A stretch of DNA of 51,299 nt from a bacterium (GCA_021372575.1 JAJFUE010000027.1:1-51299), one strand, 5' to 3'; shown: positions 41,011 through 50,177, counted from the stretch's first letter. Notes: a model not told the origin generated them from the sequence alone. A program made the numbers and translations.

Positions 41011-42984
41011 ATGAGTCCCGACACTCCCGAAAAACAGCCGGCCGACAAGCCGTTCAGCATTGTCGAGCCCGAAGCCACCCCCCGGCCGCGTAAGGCCGAG
41101 CCGCCCAAGCCGGCCGCCGGCGAGCACTTCGACATCGAGTGGTTCGACGACGAGCGCGCCCCGCGCAAGGGCCGCCTGTTCGCCGAGCCCGCCCCCGAGC
41201 CCCCGCCGGCGCCGTTCGAGATCGTTCACGACCGCGACCTGCACCCGCGCTCCGGAAAAAAACAGCCCGCCCCCATGGCCGCCGCGCCGCTGCCGCGGGC
41301 CGATTCCAAATTTGTTCTGCCCCCGTTCTGGATCCGCGCCTTCTGGGGATTCATGCCGATCATCCTGACGCTCGCCGGCTACGCCTCGATCATCTTCACG
41401 CAGGGAAAGGTCGGCTATGCGTGGGATGAAGCCTACTACTTCGAGCCGTCGGAGAAGGCCGCCGACTGGCTGACCGAGGCCCTGCGCGGCAAACGCCCGT
41501 TCAGCCGCGAGAAAATCGACGAATACTGGAGCGAGCGCAGCGAGCACCCCTCGATCCAGAAATTCCTCTCCGGCATTTCCCTGCGCACCTTCTCCGACCC
41601 CAATCGGGCCGTTTATGCGATGCGGTTCCCCATGGCGATCCTGTTCGGCATCACGCTCGCCCTCATCTACCTCATCGGCCGCCGCGCGTTCGGGCCGATG
41701 TCGGGCCTCATCGCCGCCATCCTCTACGCGACCCTGCCGCGCGTGTTCGGCCACGCCCACTTCGCCACGATGGAGACGCCCCTGCTGTTCATGATGGTGC
41801 TGGTCGTGTTCTGTTACCTGCGCGGGCTCGACTCGCCGTTCTGGGCCGTGATGACCGGCGTCAGTTTCGGCCTGCTGCTCGCCACGAAGATCAACGGCTT
41901 CTTCCTGCCGATTCCGCTCATTATCTGGGGCCATCTCTACGCCCGCCGCAAATACATCAACAACCTGTTCGCGATGCTCACCCTCGGCCCGCTCGTCATG
42001 GTCGCCGCGTGGCCGTGGCTCTGGCACGACACCGCCATCCGCCTCCTCGAATACCTGCGCTTCCACGCGGCGCACCAGCTGACCGCCGTTTATTTCATGG
42101 GCGAGCAATGGGGCTTCAACAAGCCCAACGCCCCGTGGCTTTACCCGTCGGTGATGCTCCTCATCACCACCCCCGTCGTCGCGTTGGCGCTGATGGCGGT
42201 CGGCGTGATCCGCACGGTTTACCGGCCGCAACTGCGGCCCTACGGCGCGTTCTTCCTGATCTGCGCGCTGGTGATGCTGGCCGTGGCCAGCGCCCCCGCG
42301 ACCCCCAAATACGACGGCGTGCGCCTGTTCCTGCCGGTCTTTCCGTTCCTGGCCCTGCTCGGCGGATCGGGCTTCGTGTCGCTCATGCGCCGCATCGAGC
42401 GACTGCTCGGCCGTTACGGCGCGCACGACTCCCGCCGCCGCGAGTGGTTCACGCACAAGGTCGCGTTCGCGTTCGTCCTGCTGCTCCTCATCGACGGCGG
42501 CGGCGCGATCTGGCGCTACTATCCGTTCATGCTTTCCTACTACAACCCCCTCGTTGGCGGGCTCAAGGGCGCGAGCCGCAATTACGAATCGATCTATTGG
42601 GGCGAGGCGCTCAACCAGGACACGGTCAATTTCCTGAACAGCCTGCCCCCCGGCACGAAGATCAAGCCGCTTGCGATGCACGAGAAGTGCTTCAAGGACC
42701 TGCAGGGCTGGGGCGTACTCGACGCCGATCTCCGTTTCGACGCCGACCCGCCTTACGACTACCACATCCTGCAGTTCCGCCGCGGCCTGTTCGCGCGCCC
42801 CGAGCGCGCCCTCGCCGACACCGGCGCCTTCGACATGGTCTATGAAGTCACGGCCTCGCCGGTTCGCCACATCCTCGCCAAGGATGCCGCGCACCCGATC
42901 AAGCACGACAAGGGCGACGGCGTCCCGCTCCTCGCGATCTACAAGACCGGCCCCAGGTTCGAAACCTACTGGCCAAACATGTAA
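41011..42984 (+). CDS. GT39/ArnT-like glycosyltransferase, multi-pass membrane protein
   Basis: 657 residues from the ATG at 41011, chosen because GAGGAG lies five bases upstream; an in-frame ATG at 40954 lacks a site. Residues 1-105 are a cytoplasmic Pro/Ala/Glu-rich region. About nine to eleven membrane helices follow. The first outer loop has W-D-E-A-Y-Y, which matches the catalytic D-E of GT-C enzymes. G-M-x-x-A-x-x-F or R-x-A-Y-A-M-R-F elements and the large C-terminal outer domain (residues 500-657) fit lipid-phosphate-sugar transferases (GT39/GT83 type). It would move a sugar from a polyprenyl carrier to a lipid, protein or glycan outside the membrane. It follows the PilZ gene. Confidence 0.88.
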   Translation: MSPDTPEKQPADKPFSIVEPEATPRPRKAEPPKPAAGEHFDIEWFDDERAPRKGRLFAEPAPEPPPAPFEIVHDRDLHPRSGKKQPAPMAAAPLPRADSKFVLPPFWIRAFWGFMPIILTLAGYASIIFTQGKVGYAWDEAYYFEPSEKAADWLTEALRGKRPFSREKIDEYWSERSEHPSIQKFLSGISLRTFSDPNRAVYAMRFPMAILFGITLALIYLIGRRAFGPMSGLIAAILYATLPRVFGHAHFATMETPLLFMMVLVVFCYLRGLDSPFWAVMTGVSFGLLLATKINGFFLPIPLIIWGHLYARRKYINNLFAMLTLGPLVMVAAWPWLWHDTAIRLLEYLRFHAAHQLTAVYFMGEQWGFNKPNAPWLYPSVMLLITTPVVALALMAVGVIRTVYRPQLRPYGAFFLICALVMLAVASAPATPKYDGVRLFLPVFPFLALLGGSGFVSLMRRIERLLGRYGAHDSRRREWFTHKVAFAFVLLLLIDGGGAIWRYYPFMLSYYNPLVGGLKGASRNYESIYWGEALNQDTVNFLNSLPPGTKIKPLAMHEKCFKDLQGWGVLDADLRFDADPPYDYHILQFRRGLFARPERALADTGAFDMVYEVTASPVRHILAKDAAHPIKHDKGDGVPLLAIYKTGPRFETYWPNM

Positions 42985-43010
42985 AAGCGCCGGTATTTCG
43001 GTTAGGAGTT

Positions 43011-43024
43011 CAAACTTCAGTTTG
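43011..43024. repeat. Palindrome CAAACT-TC-AGTTTG between convergent genes
   Basis: A perfect 6-bp stem with a two-base loop lies 27 bases beyond the GT39 stop. It is followed by a T-rich stretch (GGTCTTTTTTG at 43036-43046) that could end transcription, but the hairpin is too weak and too far for a firm terminator call. Confidence 0.35.
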
Positions 43025-43077
43025 CTTCGGCCTTTGGTCTTTTTTGTCCTTGGTTGACCTGCGAATCGCGTCCCGTC

Positions 43078-43635
43078 CTACTTCTTCATTTTCCTCGTCC
43101 ACTCGACCAGTTCGATGAGGAACTGCTGGATGATGTTCCGCGTTGCCTCGTCCGCCAGCCTGCCGTTCCCGTCGATCTTCTTGTCGGCCGCCGGGACCAT
43201 CACCTCGGGCCGGTTCATGACCAGCATGTTGAGGAACACGCATGACTGGCGCAGGTGATACTGCGCGCGCGCCGTCCCGAGCATGCCGACCGATCCGCCC
43301 ATGATCCCCGCCGGCTTGCCGTCGAATGCGCTGTCGCCGTACGGGCGCGACGCCCAGTCGATCGCGTTCTTCAGCACGCCCGGCATCGAGTAGTTGTATT
43401 CGGGCGTCACGATCAGGATCGCGTCGGCCGCGCGGATCTTCTGCTTGAACTCGCCGACCTTCGCCGGCGGGTCCTGTTCGTCGTCCTGGTTGAACGGCGG
43501 GATGCCGTCGAGCTCGAAGATTTCGATGCGCGCGTCCGGCGGCGCGAGCTCAACCGCCGCCCGCAGGATCGCGCGGTTGACCGACTGCTTGCGCAGGCTG
43601 CCGGCAAAACCCAGGATCGTAAGCTGTTCACCCAT
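43078..43635 (-). CDS. NADPH-dependent FMN reductase
   Basis: 185 residues, typical of the family. The phosphate loop is G-S-L-R-K-Q-S-V-N-R, and T-P-E-Y-N-Y-S-M-P-G-V-L-K-N-A-I-D-W is the flavin and dimer signature. It reduces FMN or quinones with NADPH. No cysteine cluster is present, unlike the flavoprotein at 28863-29399. It converges on the GT39 gene and lies downstream of a hexamer repeat copy. Confidence 0.93.
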   Translation of the reverse strand: MGEQLTILGFAGSLRKQSVNRAILRAAVELAPPDARIEIFELDGIPPFNQDDEQDPPAKVGEFKQKIRAADAILIVTPEYNYSMPGVLKNAIDWASRPYGDSAFDGKPAGIMGGSVGMLGTARAQYHLRQSCVFLNMLVMNRPEVMVPAADKKIDGNGRLADEATRNIIQQFLIELVEWTRKMKK

Positions 43636-43709
43636 GATCGTTCGCTCCTGAGAGAATGATTTAATCCCAGATTAACACGCCACCGCGCCCCGCCAAAGTT
43701 ATCGGTTCG

Positions 43710-43745
43710 TGCTTATGCTCGTGCTCGTGCTCGTAATCGTAATCG
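43710..43745 (-). repeat. Hexamer repeat copy C, partly degenerate
   Basis: On the plus strand: GTGCTT, ATGCTC, GTGCTC, GTGCTC, GTAATC, GTAATC. That is the same (GATTAC)n(GAGCAC)n unit on the minus strand, with two altered outer units. The flank is also shared with the copy at 22246: GAAAAACC...CGCCCG-TT-TTCC here against GAAAACC...CGCCCG-TT-TTCC there, so the element is longer than the hexamers. Confidence 0.8.
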
Positions 43746-43826
43746 AAAAACCGCACGCCCGGTTGTTCCTCGCTCACGCTCGGGCTGCTGCATTCAATGC
43801 CGCACAGCACGATTCACCATCCACCA

Positions 43827-46800
43827 TTACTTCATCATGTTCCCGGCCCCGGTCGATGCCGTCGAATCCACCACAAAGCTCGAGTTCCCCGCCGGCACTT
43901 GGAGAAGTTTCTGCGCGCCGCCGGCGGTCGTGACCCTTACCGTCGCGGCCTGCGGCGCGTTGAAATACCAAGTCTCGTTCGTCGTCGCCGTCCGATCGAC
44001 CCCTGCGTTGAGCGCCTTGTCCGACACGAAAAATTCCATGCCGCCGACGCTGCCGCGCGTGGCCAGTTCGAACGCCGCCGACGTGACGCGGCCCGCAATC
44101 GCCGTCGAACTCGCCGACAGCCCGTCGGTCGAGATGCTGCCCTGAATGCCCGCGCCGATCACGACCAGGCTCTCGCGGTCGGCCGCAACAAGCCGCGCGC
44201 CCTTATAGCCGGCTCCCGAGGCGTCGCTGACCGTCACCGTCGGCGAACCGGCCTGCATCGGAATGAGCGCGACGACATAATCCTGCTGCATCGATTTGGC
44301 CGTGTTCACGAGCTGCAACGCCGCGCGTTCCTTGTATGCCTTGTTGATGTAGTCTGCGATCGGCATTGGCTTGTCGGCGATGCGCAGTTGCGTGCCGGCT
44401 CCTCCGACCACGTTGATTTTCACGGAGCCGCTGCTGCCGGCGATCGTCGCCTGCGTCGCGGCGTTGATCGTCAGCGCGTTCTTGCTCGGCGGGAACAGCT
44501 GCCACACGTATTGGTGCGGGTCGGCCGCGGATTGAATCCGGTCGCACAGCACGACCCACCCCGGATCGAGGAAGTAAATGCGCCGCGTCCATTCGCTCAG
44601 CGCGCCGCGATAAAGCTGTCCCAGTTGCGAGGCCAGGAAGTTGGTTGGCCCCGCGAGGATCGTGCGGTCGGTCTTTGCGTAATTGTTGAGCGCCTTGACC
44701 TCGCTCGTGAAATCGCCCGTCGCCTGGCTCTCCGGATTCCCATCGACCAGGATTACGTTGTGCCCCCCCGGCTGCGTGAAATACGACCAGAAATACGGGT
44801 CCTGGTAATAATAGCTGCCGCAGCCGGCTTCGCTGATGAGCTGTTCGCTGCCGACCGCCATAACGAAATTGCCCTGATCGACATGCGTGTGGTTGTAGTT
44901 CGGCCCACCGCGATAAACCAACACGACGTCATTGGTTCCCCATCCCGAGCGGAACACGACGTTGCCCTTGTCGGGGAACACGCGGCTCTTCAGCCATCCC
45001 GCCTGCGCCGGGCTTTGTTCGGGCAGCATCGTGTTGCGCCACAGGAAGTCCTCCCATTTGTTCTTGTTCGCGACCACGTTCACCCACCACTGGTAAGTCG
45101 GGTCGTTTGCCTTCGCCGCGAACCACAGCCACGTGTTGGATTGCGTGTGCCCCTCGTGCGAGTCGCCCATCGGCAACAGCGTCAGCCCGTTATTAAATGA
45201 CGCATAAACGGGGAAAATATGGCCGGTCGTGTAGTAAAGCGACCGCGCCACATCGGTCACGCCATAAACGTTCTCGAGCGCCGCGAGCATCGGCTGGCAG
45301 CCCTGCTGCGAGTAATCCTGGTAGCTGAAGTCCTCGCCCCACGCCGCGTCGGCGTGGAGCGTGTGGCGCGCATGCTCGAACGTCTTCTCGGCGAGCCCCG
45401 CGAAGTAGATGTCCCAATCGACGGCGTCCGCTCCATCCAGCTCGCCGTCCATCGCGGCCAGCGCCTCGATCGCCCCCGAGCAGCTGTGGTTGATCCAGTT
45501 GCTCGTGTCGCTGGCGATGCGGTTGTCGCGGAAATATTCCTTCCACGCCGGGATCACGCCGTTTTTCATGATCCCGTGGCGGATGGCCGTGCGCTCCGGC
45601 TCCGAGAGCAACCCATGCACCGTGTCATACGCGAACGCCAGCGACTGCGTGGCGCGCCCGATCGGATAATACGCATAGCGCCCCTGCCCCTCGAACCACG
45701 GGTGATTCCACGTGTCCCATGCGGCCATGTTGACGAGCCCGTCGCGCGCGTATTGGCCGGCATTGGCGTCGTCGCTGATCGCATACACGAACGCGTTGTA
45801 GAAAATAGCCTGTTCCGGCCCCGTGAGCGCGCTCGTCCAGCTGTTGTAGGCCGTCTGGTCGGGGACGAGATAATCCTTCGGGAAAAACCGGTTCACCGAG
45901 TTGGTCGGCACCGTCGTCGAACGGCCCGAGCTCGCCTTCGATTGGATCGTGCTCCAGCCGGCCTGGCCGTCCGGGCTGGTGCGGCGCGCTTTGAGATTCG
46001 GAATATCGACTGCGCTGAACAGCAGCCGCGGGTGCGTGCCGGCCGCGACCGCCTTGAGCAGCCACACGCGCACATCGCTGCGCGCGACCTTGCCTGCCGG
46101 GTCGGTTCCTTCGAAGACAATCATGTAGGGCCCGGGCACATCGGTCGTCTTGAACGCGCCGAGAGTCCCGGTCCACTGCCCGCCCGATGAAGCGAGGTTC
46201 ACCGGCCCCAACACGGTCTCCCCGTCAAAGTTCTGGAGTTTCGCGGTCACGGCGGTCAGCGTCGTCGAGGTCTTCGTCGCCAGGCTGATCGTGTCGCCCG
46301 GATGATAATGCGTGTTCGCGAACAGGATCGGCCAGTGCTTGAACCCGCGCGCGGGCGGCTGCGACGGGCTGAACCCCGCCTGCGCCCGGCAGCCGAGCGT
46401 CACGTTATCGAGCGCCAGGTAAATATACGAGCTCGCGTCGCCCTTGGCGAAGCCGGCCACGATCGCGATGGCCTGGATCGCGATCCCCGCCGGCGGCGCC
46501 AGCGTCCCCGACCGCATGTCCGCCAGCTTCACCGTCGCGTGCCGCCACTGGCCCGTCTGGATCGTGAGCGGATACGTGTAGCGTTTGCCGTCCCCGCCCG
46601 CGATCTGGACCTCGATTCCGCTCGGCTCGGAAATGTTCTTCAGCCAGTAATCGAAATTGATCTCGGACGTCGGCGCCACGCAGGCGTTGTTCAGCTTGAC
46701 CGTCGCGCCCACGAGCTGCGGCGACGCCGAATTGGGCCGATACGCGCGCAGCAAGTAAGTCGTGTTGGGCGTGGTCGGCGGCGCAAGATCGACCGGATAA

Positions 46801-47051
46801 AAAAACTCGCCGCTGCCGACGAATCCCTGCAGGTCGTAACGGTCGTGATAACGGCCCGGCAGGATCGTGTAATCGTAGCCGGTGTCCTCGAACGCGGGAT
46901 AACTTTCCCAGCCGCTGATCGTGCCGATCTCGAAGTCCTCGCCCCACGTCCCGTCCAGGAGGATCGGCTCGGCGGAAAATGCCGGTGAAAATACCGATGC
47001 GAGGATCAGGGCAAACAGGATCCCCGTTAGCCGTTTCAGTTTGCGCGCCAT
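43827..47051 (-). CDS. Secreted heparinase II/III-like polysaccharide lyase
   Basis: 1074 residues from the ATG at 47051. A signal peptide covers residues 1-27 (ending F-S-A). Residues 28-230 look like a carbohydrate-binding beta domain with N-I-S-E-P-S-G-I-E. A linker domain follows with H-P-R-L-L-F-S-A-V-D-I-P. The alpha-helical toroid spans about 330-650, including N-W-I-N-H-S-C-S-G-A-I near residue 520, and the heparinase II/III beta domain has Y-N-H-T-H-V-D-Q-G-N-F near residue 720. The last 150 residues are another beta domain. It should cleave uronic-acid-containing glycans such as heparin-like or alginate-like polymers. It stands alone. Confidence 0.87.
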   Translation of the reverse strand: MARKLKRLTGILFALILASVFSPAFSAEPILLDGTWGEDFEIGTISGWESYPAFEDTGYDYTILPGRYHDRYDLQGFVGSGEFFYPVDLAPPTTPNTTYLLRAYRPNSASPQLVGATVKLNNACVAPTSEINFDYWLKNISEPSGIEVQIAGGDGKRYTYPLTIQTGQWRHATVKLADMRSGTLAPPAGIAIQAIAIVAGFAKGDASSYIYLALDNVTLGCRAQAGFSPSQPPARGFKHWPILFANTHYHPGDTISLATKTSTTLTAVTAKLQNFDGETVLGPVNLASSGGQWTGTLGAFKTTDVPGPYMIVFEGTDPAGKVARSDVRVWLLKAVAAGTHPRLLFSAVDIPNLKARRTSPDGQAGWSTIQSKASSGRSTTVPTNSVNRFFPKDYLVPDQTAYNSWTSALTGPEQAIFYNAFVYAISDDANAGQYARDGLVNMAAWDTWNHPWFEGQGRYAYYPIGRATQSLAFAYDTVHGLLSEPERTAIRHGIMKNGVIPAWKEYFRDNRIASDTSNWINHSCSGAIEALAAMDGELDGADAVDWDIYFAGLAEKTFEHARHTLHADAAWGEDFSYQDYSQQGCQPMLAALENVYGVTDVARSLYYTTGHIFPVYASFNNGLTLLPMGDSHEGHTQSNTWLWFAAKANDPTYQWWVNVVANKNKWEDFLWRNTMLPEQSPAQAGWLKSRVFPDKGNVVFRSGWGTNDVVLVYRGGPNYNHTHVDQGNFVMAVGSEQLISEAGCGSYYYQDPYFWSYFTQPGGHNVILVDGNPESQATGDFTSEVKALNNYAKTDRTILAGPTNFLASQLGQLYRGALSEWTRRIYFLDPGWVVLCDRIQSAADPHQYVWQLFPPSKNALTINAATQATIAGSSGSVKINVVGGAGTQLRIADKPMPIADYINKAYKERAALQLVNTAKSMQQDYVVALIPMQAGSPTVTVSDASGAGYKGARLVAADRESLVVIGAGIQGSISTDGLSASSTAIAGRVTSAAFELATRGSVGGMEFFVSDKALNAGVDRTATTNETWYFNAPQAATVRVTTAGGAQKLLQVPAGNSSFVVDSTASTGAGNMMK

Positions 47052-47099
47052 CGCGGTTGACCTCGGATTTGAAAACGTGGGATGAATGGCCCCCGAACG

Positions 47100-47230
47100 A
47101 CACTGGAAACCAGTATTTGCCCGCAGGGTTCGGCGATTCAACTGATTTCGGGGTTGGCTGGGAGTCCGGGTGTCATCGAAAATGCCCGGCCGAATTGGAT
47201 TTGTTCAGGACCGGTTTACCGGGTCGATCA
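47100..47230 (+). repeat. Decayed copy of the hairpin cassette at 1746-1890
   Basis: Aligned with the reverse complement of 1740-1890 it shares GGTTCG, GGTTGG, TCGAAAAT and the long match CAGgACCGGTTTACCGGgTCGATCAT (written in pieces: AGRACCGGTTTACCGG then KTCGATCAT). The hairpin ACCGG-TTTA-CCGG is kept. The other two hairpins are lost. The two copies face opposite ways. Confidence 0.5.
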
Positions 47231-47282
47231 TGGAAGATTGCATCACACGATCTCGACTCATCATGATTTGTTGATCGATTGA

Positions 47283-47440
47283 CTACCCGAAGATGCGCTT
47301 TTCAATTTCCGGCTTGGGCCGCAACCAATGCTCGCGGATAAAATCGATGGCGGCTGGCCCGGCCGCCTTGCGGCAGCGTGCGTTGCGCCCGACAAAATCC
47401 CGCCGCAACGCGTCGCATCCGTGATGGCTGGTGTTGCCGA
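47283..47440 (-). pseudogene. Possible gene remnant
   Basis: A minus-strand frame ends at 47283 with a plausible protein-like composition (A-L-R-R-D-F-V-G-R-N, A-I-D-F-I-R-E-H-W-L-R-P-K-P). It runs upstream into the AGTGCGGAATGCGG repeat and has no good start codon. It may be the end of a decayed gene. I do not recognise it. Confidence 0.25.
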
Positions 47441-47457
47441 TTGTCCAGCGCACGACG

Positions 47458-47488
47458 AATGCGGAATGCGGAGTGCGGGGCGCGGAGT
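47458..47488. repeat. AATGCGGAATGCGGAGTGCGG motif, copy 2
   Basis: Repeated near-identical 8-9 base units (GAATGCGG, AATGCGG, AGTGCGGGG) related to 6060-6078 and 49897-49917. Translated on the minus strand it would give P-H-S-A-F, which appears in spurious frames. Confidence 0.5.
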
Positions 47489-47520
47489 CCGGAGACGAAG
47501 TGGGGACATCCCTCATTTCT

Positions 47521-47548
47521 TTGCCTTCGTTTGCCAGTATAGTATGAT
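47521..47548 (+). promoter_or_regulatory. Predicted sigma-70 promoter of the CgeB-type gene
   Basis: -35 TTGCCT (47521-47526), 16-base spacer, -10 TATGAT (47543-47548), which match consensus at four and five of six positions. Transcription would start near 47555, about 78 bases before the ATG at 47633. Confidence 0.5.
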
Positions 47549-47632
47549 GTTATTGCGATCACATAGAAATAGAGATTCGGGAACCGAAATCAAAGTCGCA
47601 TCCGGGCGCGCGGCGCGGCAGGAGCTTGCCTC

Positions 47633-48739
47633 ATGAATCACGACAAACTCGACATCGTGATGATCGGCCTGACCATCACGTCATCATGGGGCGACGGTCA
47701 CGCCCTGACGTACCGCGGGCTGGTTCGGGAACTCTGCGCGCGCGGCCACGGCGTCCTGTTCCTGGAGCGCGACGCCCCGTGGTACGCGTCCCATCGCGAC
47801 CTGCCCGAGCCGCCCTACGGCCGCACGGCGCTGTACGGCTCGCTCGAGGAACTCAAGGACGCGCACGGCAAGGCGATCCGGCAGGCCGACGTCGTGCTGG
47901 TCGGATCCTACGTGCCCGATGGGATCGCCGTCTGCGATTGGGTCCTCGAGAACGCGACGGGGCTCAGGATTTTCTACGACATCGACACGCCGATCACGCT
48001 GGCGGCGATCGACAAGGGCGAGTGCGACTACATCGAGCCGCGCCTCATCCCGCAGTTCGACCTGTATTTCTCGTTCACCGGCGGCCGCGTCATGGAGCAC
48101 ATCGAGCGCGTCTGCGGGGCGCAGCGCGTGCGCCCGCTCCACTGCTCGGTCGATGACAATTTCTACATGCCGCTCGACATGCCGAAAGTCTTCGACATGG
48201 GCTACATGGGCACCTACTGCCACGACCGCCAGGCCGGGCTGGAGCAGCTCCTGATCGAGCCGGCACGCCGCGAAATGGATTTGCGCTTCATCGTCGCGGG
48301 GCCGATGTATCCGCAGGAGATCGCATGGCCGCGCAACGTGATGCACGTCGAGCATATCGCCCCCGACGGGCACGCCGCGTTCTTCAACAGCCTGCGATTC
48401 GCGCTGAACGTCACCCACGCCGAGATGCTCAAGACGGGTTACTCGCCGAGCGTCCACCTGTTCGAGGCCGCCGCGTGCGGCGTGCCGATCATCACCGATC
48501 CGTGGGACGGGCTCGACTCGTTCTTCGAGCCGGGCAGCGAAATCCTTGTCAGCCGCTCACCCGAGGAGACGCTGAAATACCTGACAAAATTCGGCGAGCC
48601 GCAACGGCAGGAAGTCGCCCGCCGCGCCCGCCAGCGCGTGCTTTCGGAAAACACCGCCCGCCACCGCGCGTTCCAGTTCGAGCAATACGTGCGCGAGGCC
48701 ATGGAAGCCAAATCGGAAGGGCTTTCGGCCGCCGGCTGA
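47633..48739 (+). CDS. CgeB-type glycosyltransferase (GT-B, Glyco_trans_1_2)
   Basis: 368 residues. The N-terminal domain begins with D-I-V-M-I-G-L-T-I-T-S-S-W-G-D-G-H and H-G-V-L-F-L-E-R-D, which is typical for CgeB-like enzymes. The C-terminal donor domain has F-D-M-G-Y-M-G-T-Y and F-A-L-N-V-T, then Y-S-P-S-V-H-L-F-E-A-A-A-C-G-V-P-I-I-T-D, the conserved E-A-x-x-C-G-x-P region. It should transfer a sugar to an unknown acceptor. AGGAG lies ten bases before the ATG. It converges with the aldolase gene, ten bases apart. Confidence 0.87.
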   Translation: MNHDKLDIVMIGLTITSSWGDGHALTYRGLVRELCARGHGVLFLERDAPWYASHRDLPEPPYGRTALYGSLEELKDAHGKAIRQADVVLVGSYVPDGIAVCDWVLENATGLRIFYDIDTPITLAAIDKGECDYIEPRLIPQFDLYFSFTGGRVMEHIERVCGAQRVRPLHCSVDDNFYMPLDMPKVFDMGYMGTYCHDRQAGLEQLLIEPARREMDLRFIVAGPMYPQEIAWPRNVMHVEHIAPDGHAAFFNSLRFALNVTHAEMLKTGYSPSVHLFEAAACGVPIITDPWDGLDSFFEPGSEILVSRSPEETLKYLTKFGEPQRQEVARRARQRVLSENTARHRAFQFEQYVREAMEAKSEGLSAAG

Positions 48740-48749
48740 CGGCCGTTGC

Positions 48750-49727
48750 TTACACGTCGCTGATGTTCTTGTCATAGAACTCGAGGCACTGGTCCTTGTG
48801 TTCGCCCAGGCGCCAGGCGATGCCGGTGCGCGGGTGCTGGTTGAACTGGCCGGTGATGATGTAAGGCGGATACGGGCCCCACTCGATCTGTTGTTGCAGC
48901 TTGACGAAGTGGTCCTGCAGGAGCTTCCAGATCGGCCTGATCTTGAACTTCGGGTTGCGCAGAAAACCCATCAGCAGTTCCATCGGGCAGTTGCCGGCGC
49001 CGCGGCCGAGGCCGCCCATCGTCGCGTCGATGCGGTTGGCGTTGTGGATGATCGCCTCGATCGTGTTGGCGAACGCGAGCTGCTGGTTGTTGTGGGCGTG
49101 GATGCCGACCTCGATGCCGGTTCCCTTGAGCGCCGCCTGGTAGCGGTGCACGAGCATCTTGATCTGCTCGCTGTAGAGCGACCCGAAGCTATCGACGACA
49201 TAGACCGTCGAAACGGGCGCATGCGCGAGAAGCTCGAGCGCCTGGTCGATTTCCGAGTCCTGCGCGATCGAGATCGCCATGATGTTGCACGTCACCTCGT
49301 AGCCCTTCTGGTGCGCGTCGTTGATCATGTCGATGGCTTCGGAAACCTGGTTCGTGTAGCAGGCGACGCGCACGAGGTCGATGATGCTTTTTTCCTTGGG
49401 CAGGATGTCGGTGCGCCAGTCGCATTTGCCGCCGGCGTCGGCCATGACGGCGATCTTGAGCGCCGAGGGGTTGTCATCGACGATGCGGCGGATGTCGTCC
49501 TCGTCGCAGAATTTCCACGCGCCGAACTTGTCGCGGCCGAAGACCCGCTTGGAGGCCTTGTAGCCGATCTCCATGTAGTCGATGCCGGCCTCGACGCAGG
49601 TGTCATAGACCGCGCGGACGAGCCCGTCCTCGAACATATGATCATTGATCAGCCCGCCATCGCGAATGGTGCAGTCGAGCACCTTGATTTCGGGCCGGAA
49701 TGTGATCCAAGGGGCAATATTCGGCAT
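48750..49727 (-). CDS. HMGL-like (DRE-TIM) aldolase
   Basis: 325 residues from the ATG at 49727, with GGAGGG eight bases before it. A (beta/alpha)8 barrel of the DRE-TIM metallolyase family: L-D-C-T-I-R-D-G-G (17-25) is the D-x-T-x-R-D-G motif and G-I-H-A-H-N-N-Q-Q-L-A carries the H-x-H metal site near residue 215. The set is similar to 4-hydroxy-2-oxovalerate aldolases, which split or join 2-oxo acids with a divalent metal. Relatives also occur in surface polysaccharide loci. The substrate is not clear. An acylating aldehyde dehydrogenase partner is not present. Confidence 0.86.
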   Translation of the reverse strand: MPNIAPWITFRPEIKVLDCTIRDGGLINDHMFEDGLVRAVYDTCVEAGIDYMEIGYKASKRVFGRDKFGAWKFCDEDDIRRIVDDNPSALKIAVMADAGGKCDWRTDILPKEKSIIDLVRVACYTNQVSEAIDMINDAHQKGYEVTCNIMAISIAQDSEIDQALELLAHAPVSTVYVVDSFGSLYSEQIKMLVHRYQAALKGTGIEVGIHAHNNQQLAFANTIEAIIHNANRIDATMGGLGRGAGNCPMELLMGFLRNPKFKIRPIWKLLQDHFVKLQQQIEWGPYPPYIITGQFNQHPRTGIAWRLGEHKDQCLEFYDKNISDV

Positions 49728-49854
49728 GGGAACACCCTCCAAAATGAGAAAACGCCATATCCGGCGCCCTGCGCCTGATCCACACAGCCGGCAATTCCAG
49801 GTGGCAAGGTAACAATAAATTATGCCGCCCGTGTCTCCGAACGCAAGGCAATTT

Positions 49855-49957
49855 CGTGAATCGTGGATCGTGGATCGTGGATCGTGAGCGAGAGTTGAGT
49901 GCGGAATGCTGAATGCGAAACAATAATTCAAATCACGATGCACGATCCACGATCCGC
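49855..49957. repeat. Heptamer CGTGGAT tandem repeat with inverted copy
   Basis: 49855-49889 is CGTGAAT, three CGTGGAT and CGTGAGC. About 45 bases later the complement returns (TCACGATGCACGATCCACG, 49933-49951, then ATCCGCG to 49957). The two could pair as a long-range stem that encloses the AGTGCGGAATGC motif. Confidence 0.7.
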
Positions 49958-50160
49958 GTACTTGCGATTTTTTTCTTAAAAAATGTATTTACTTTCGCCT
50001 TGAGGGTTGGGTAGGCTGTTCAGCGGTGAAAATCTCGGTCCCATTTTTTGCAGTGGATTCGTAGCTTTCGCAGAGATTCCCGGCAAAGATTGACTGGCCA
50101 AGAGATCGAACCAGGCGCGCCCAGCGAAGGTCAATACACCCGCGCGCTGCACTTTGAATG

Positions 50161-50177
50161 GGTCGAGTCAATCGACC
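50161..50177 (+). promoter_or_regulatory. Hairpin beside the ribosome binding site of the RRM gene
   Basis: GGTCGA-GTCAA-TCGACC is a perfect 6-bp stem. GGGGA (50178-50182), the likely ribosome binding site, follows immediately, with the ATG at 50192. Such an arrangement can modulate translation. RRM proteins of this bacterial type are often cold-induced, so a temperature-sensitive leader is conceivable. Confidence 0.4.

Larger units (their letters stand above)
47052..47632. other. Long intergenic region with repeat remnants and a promoter
   Basis: 581 bases between divergent genes. Left part: a decayed copy of the hairpin cassette (47100-47230). Middle: a minus-strand reading frame of uncertain status (47283-47440). 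Then the AGTGCGGAATGCGG motif (47458-47488) and a good promoter for the next gene. No firm protein-coding gene is seen. Confidence 0.6.

Noticed and set aside
40597-42906. 769-codon minus-strand frame opposite the PilZ and GT39 genes
   Set aside because: Spans two real plus-strand genes and shows only mirror composition.
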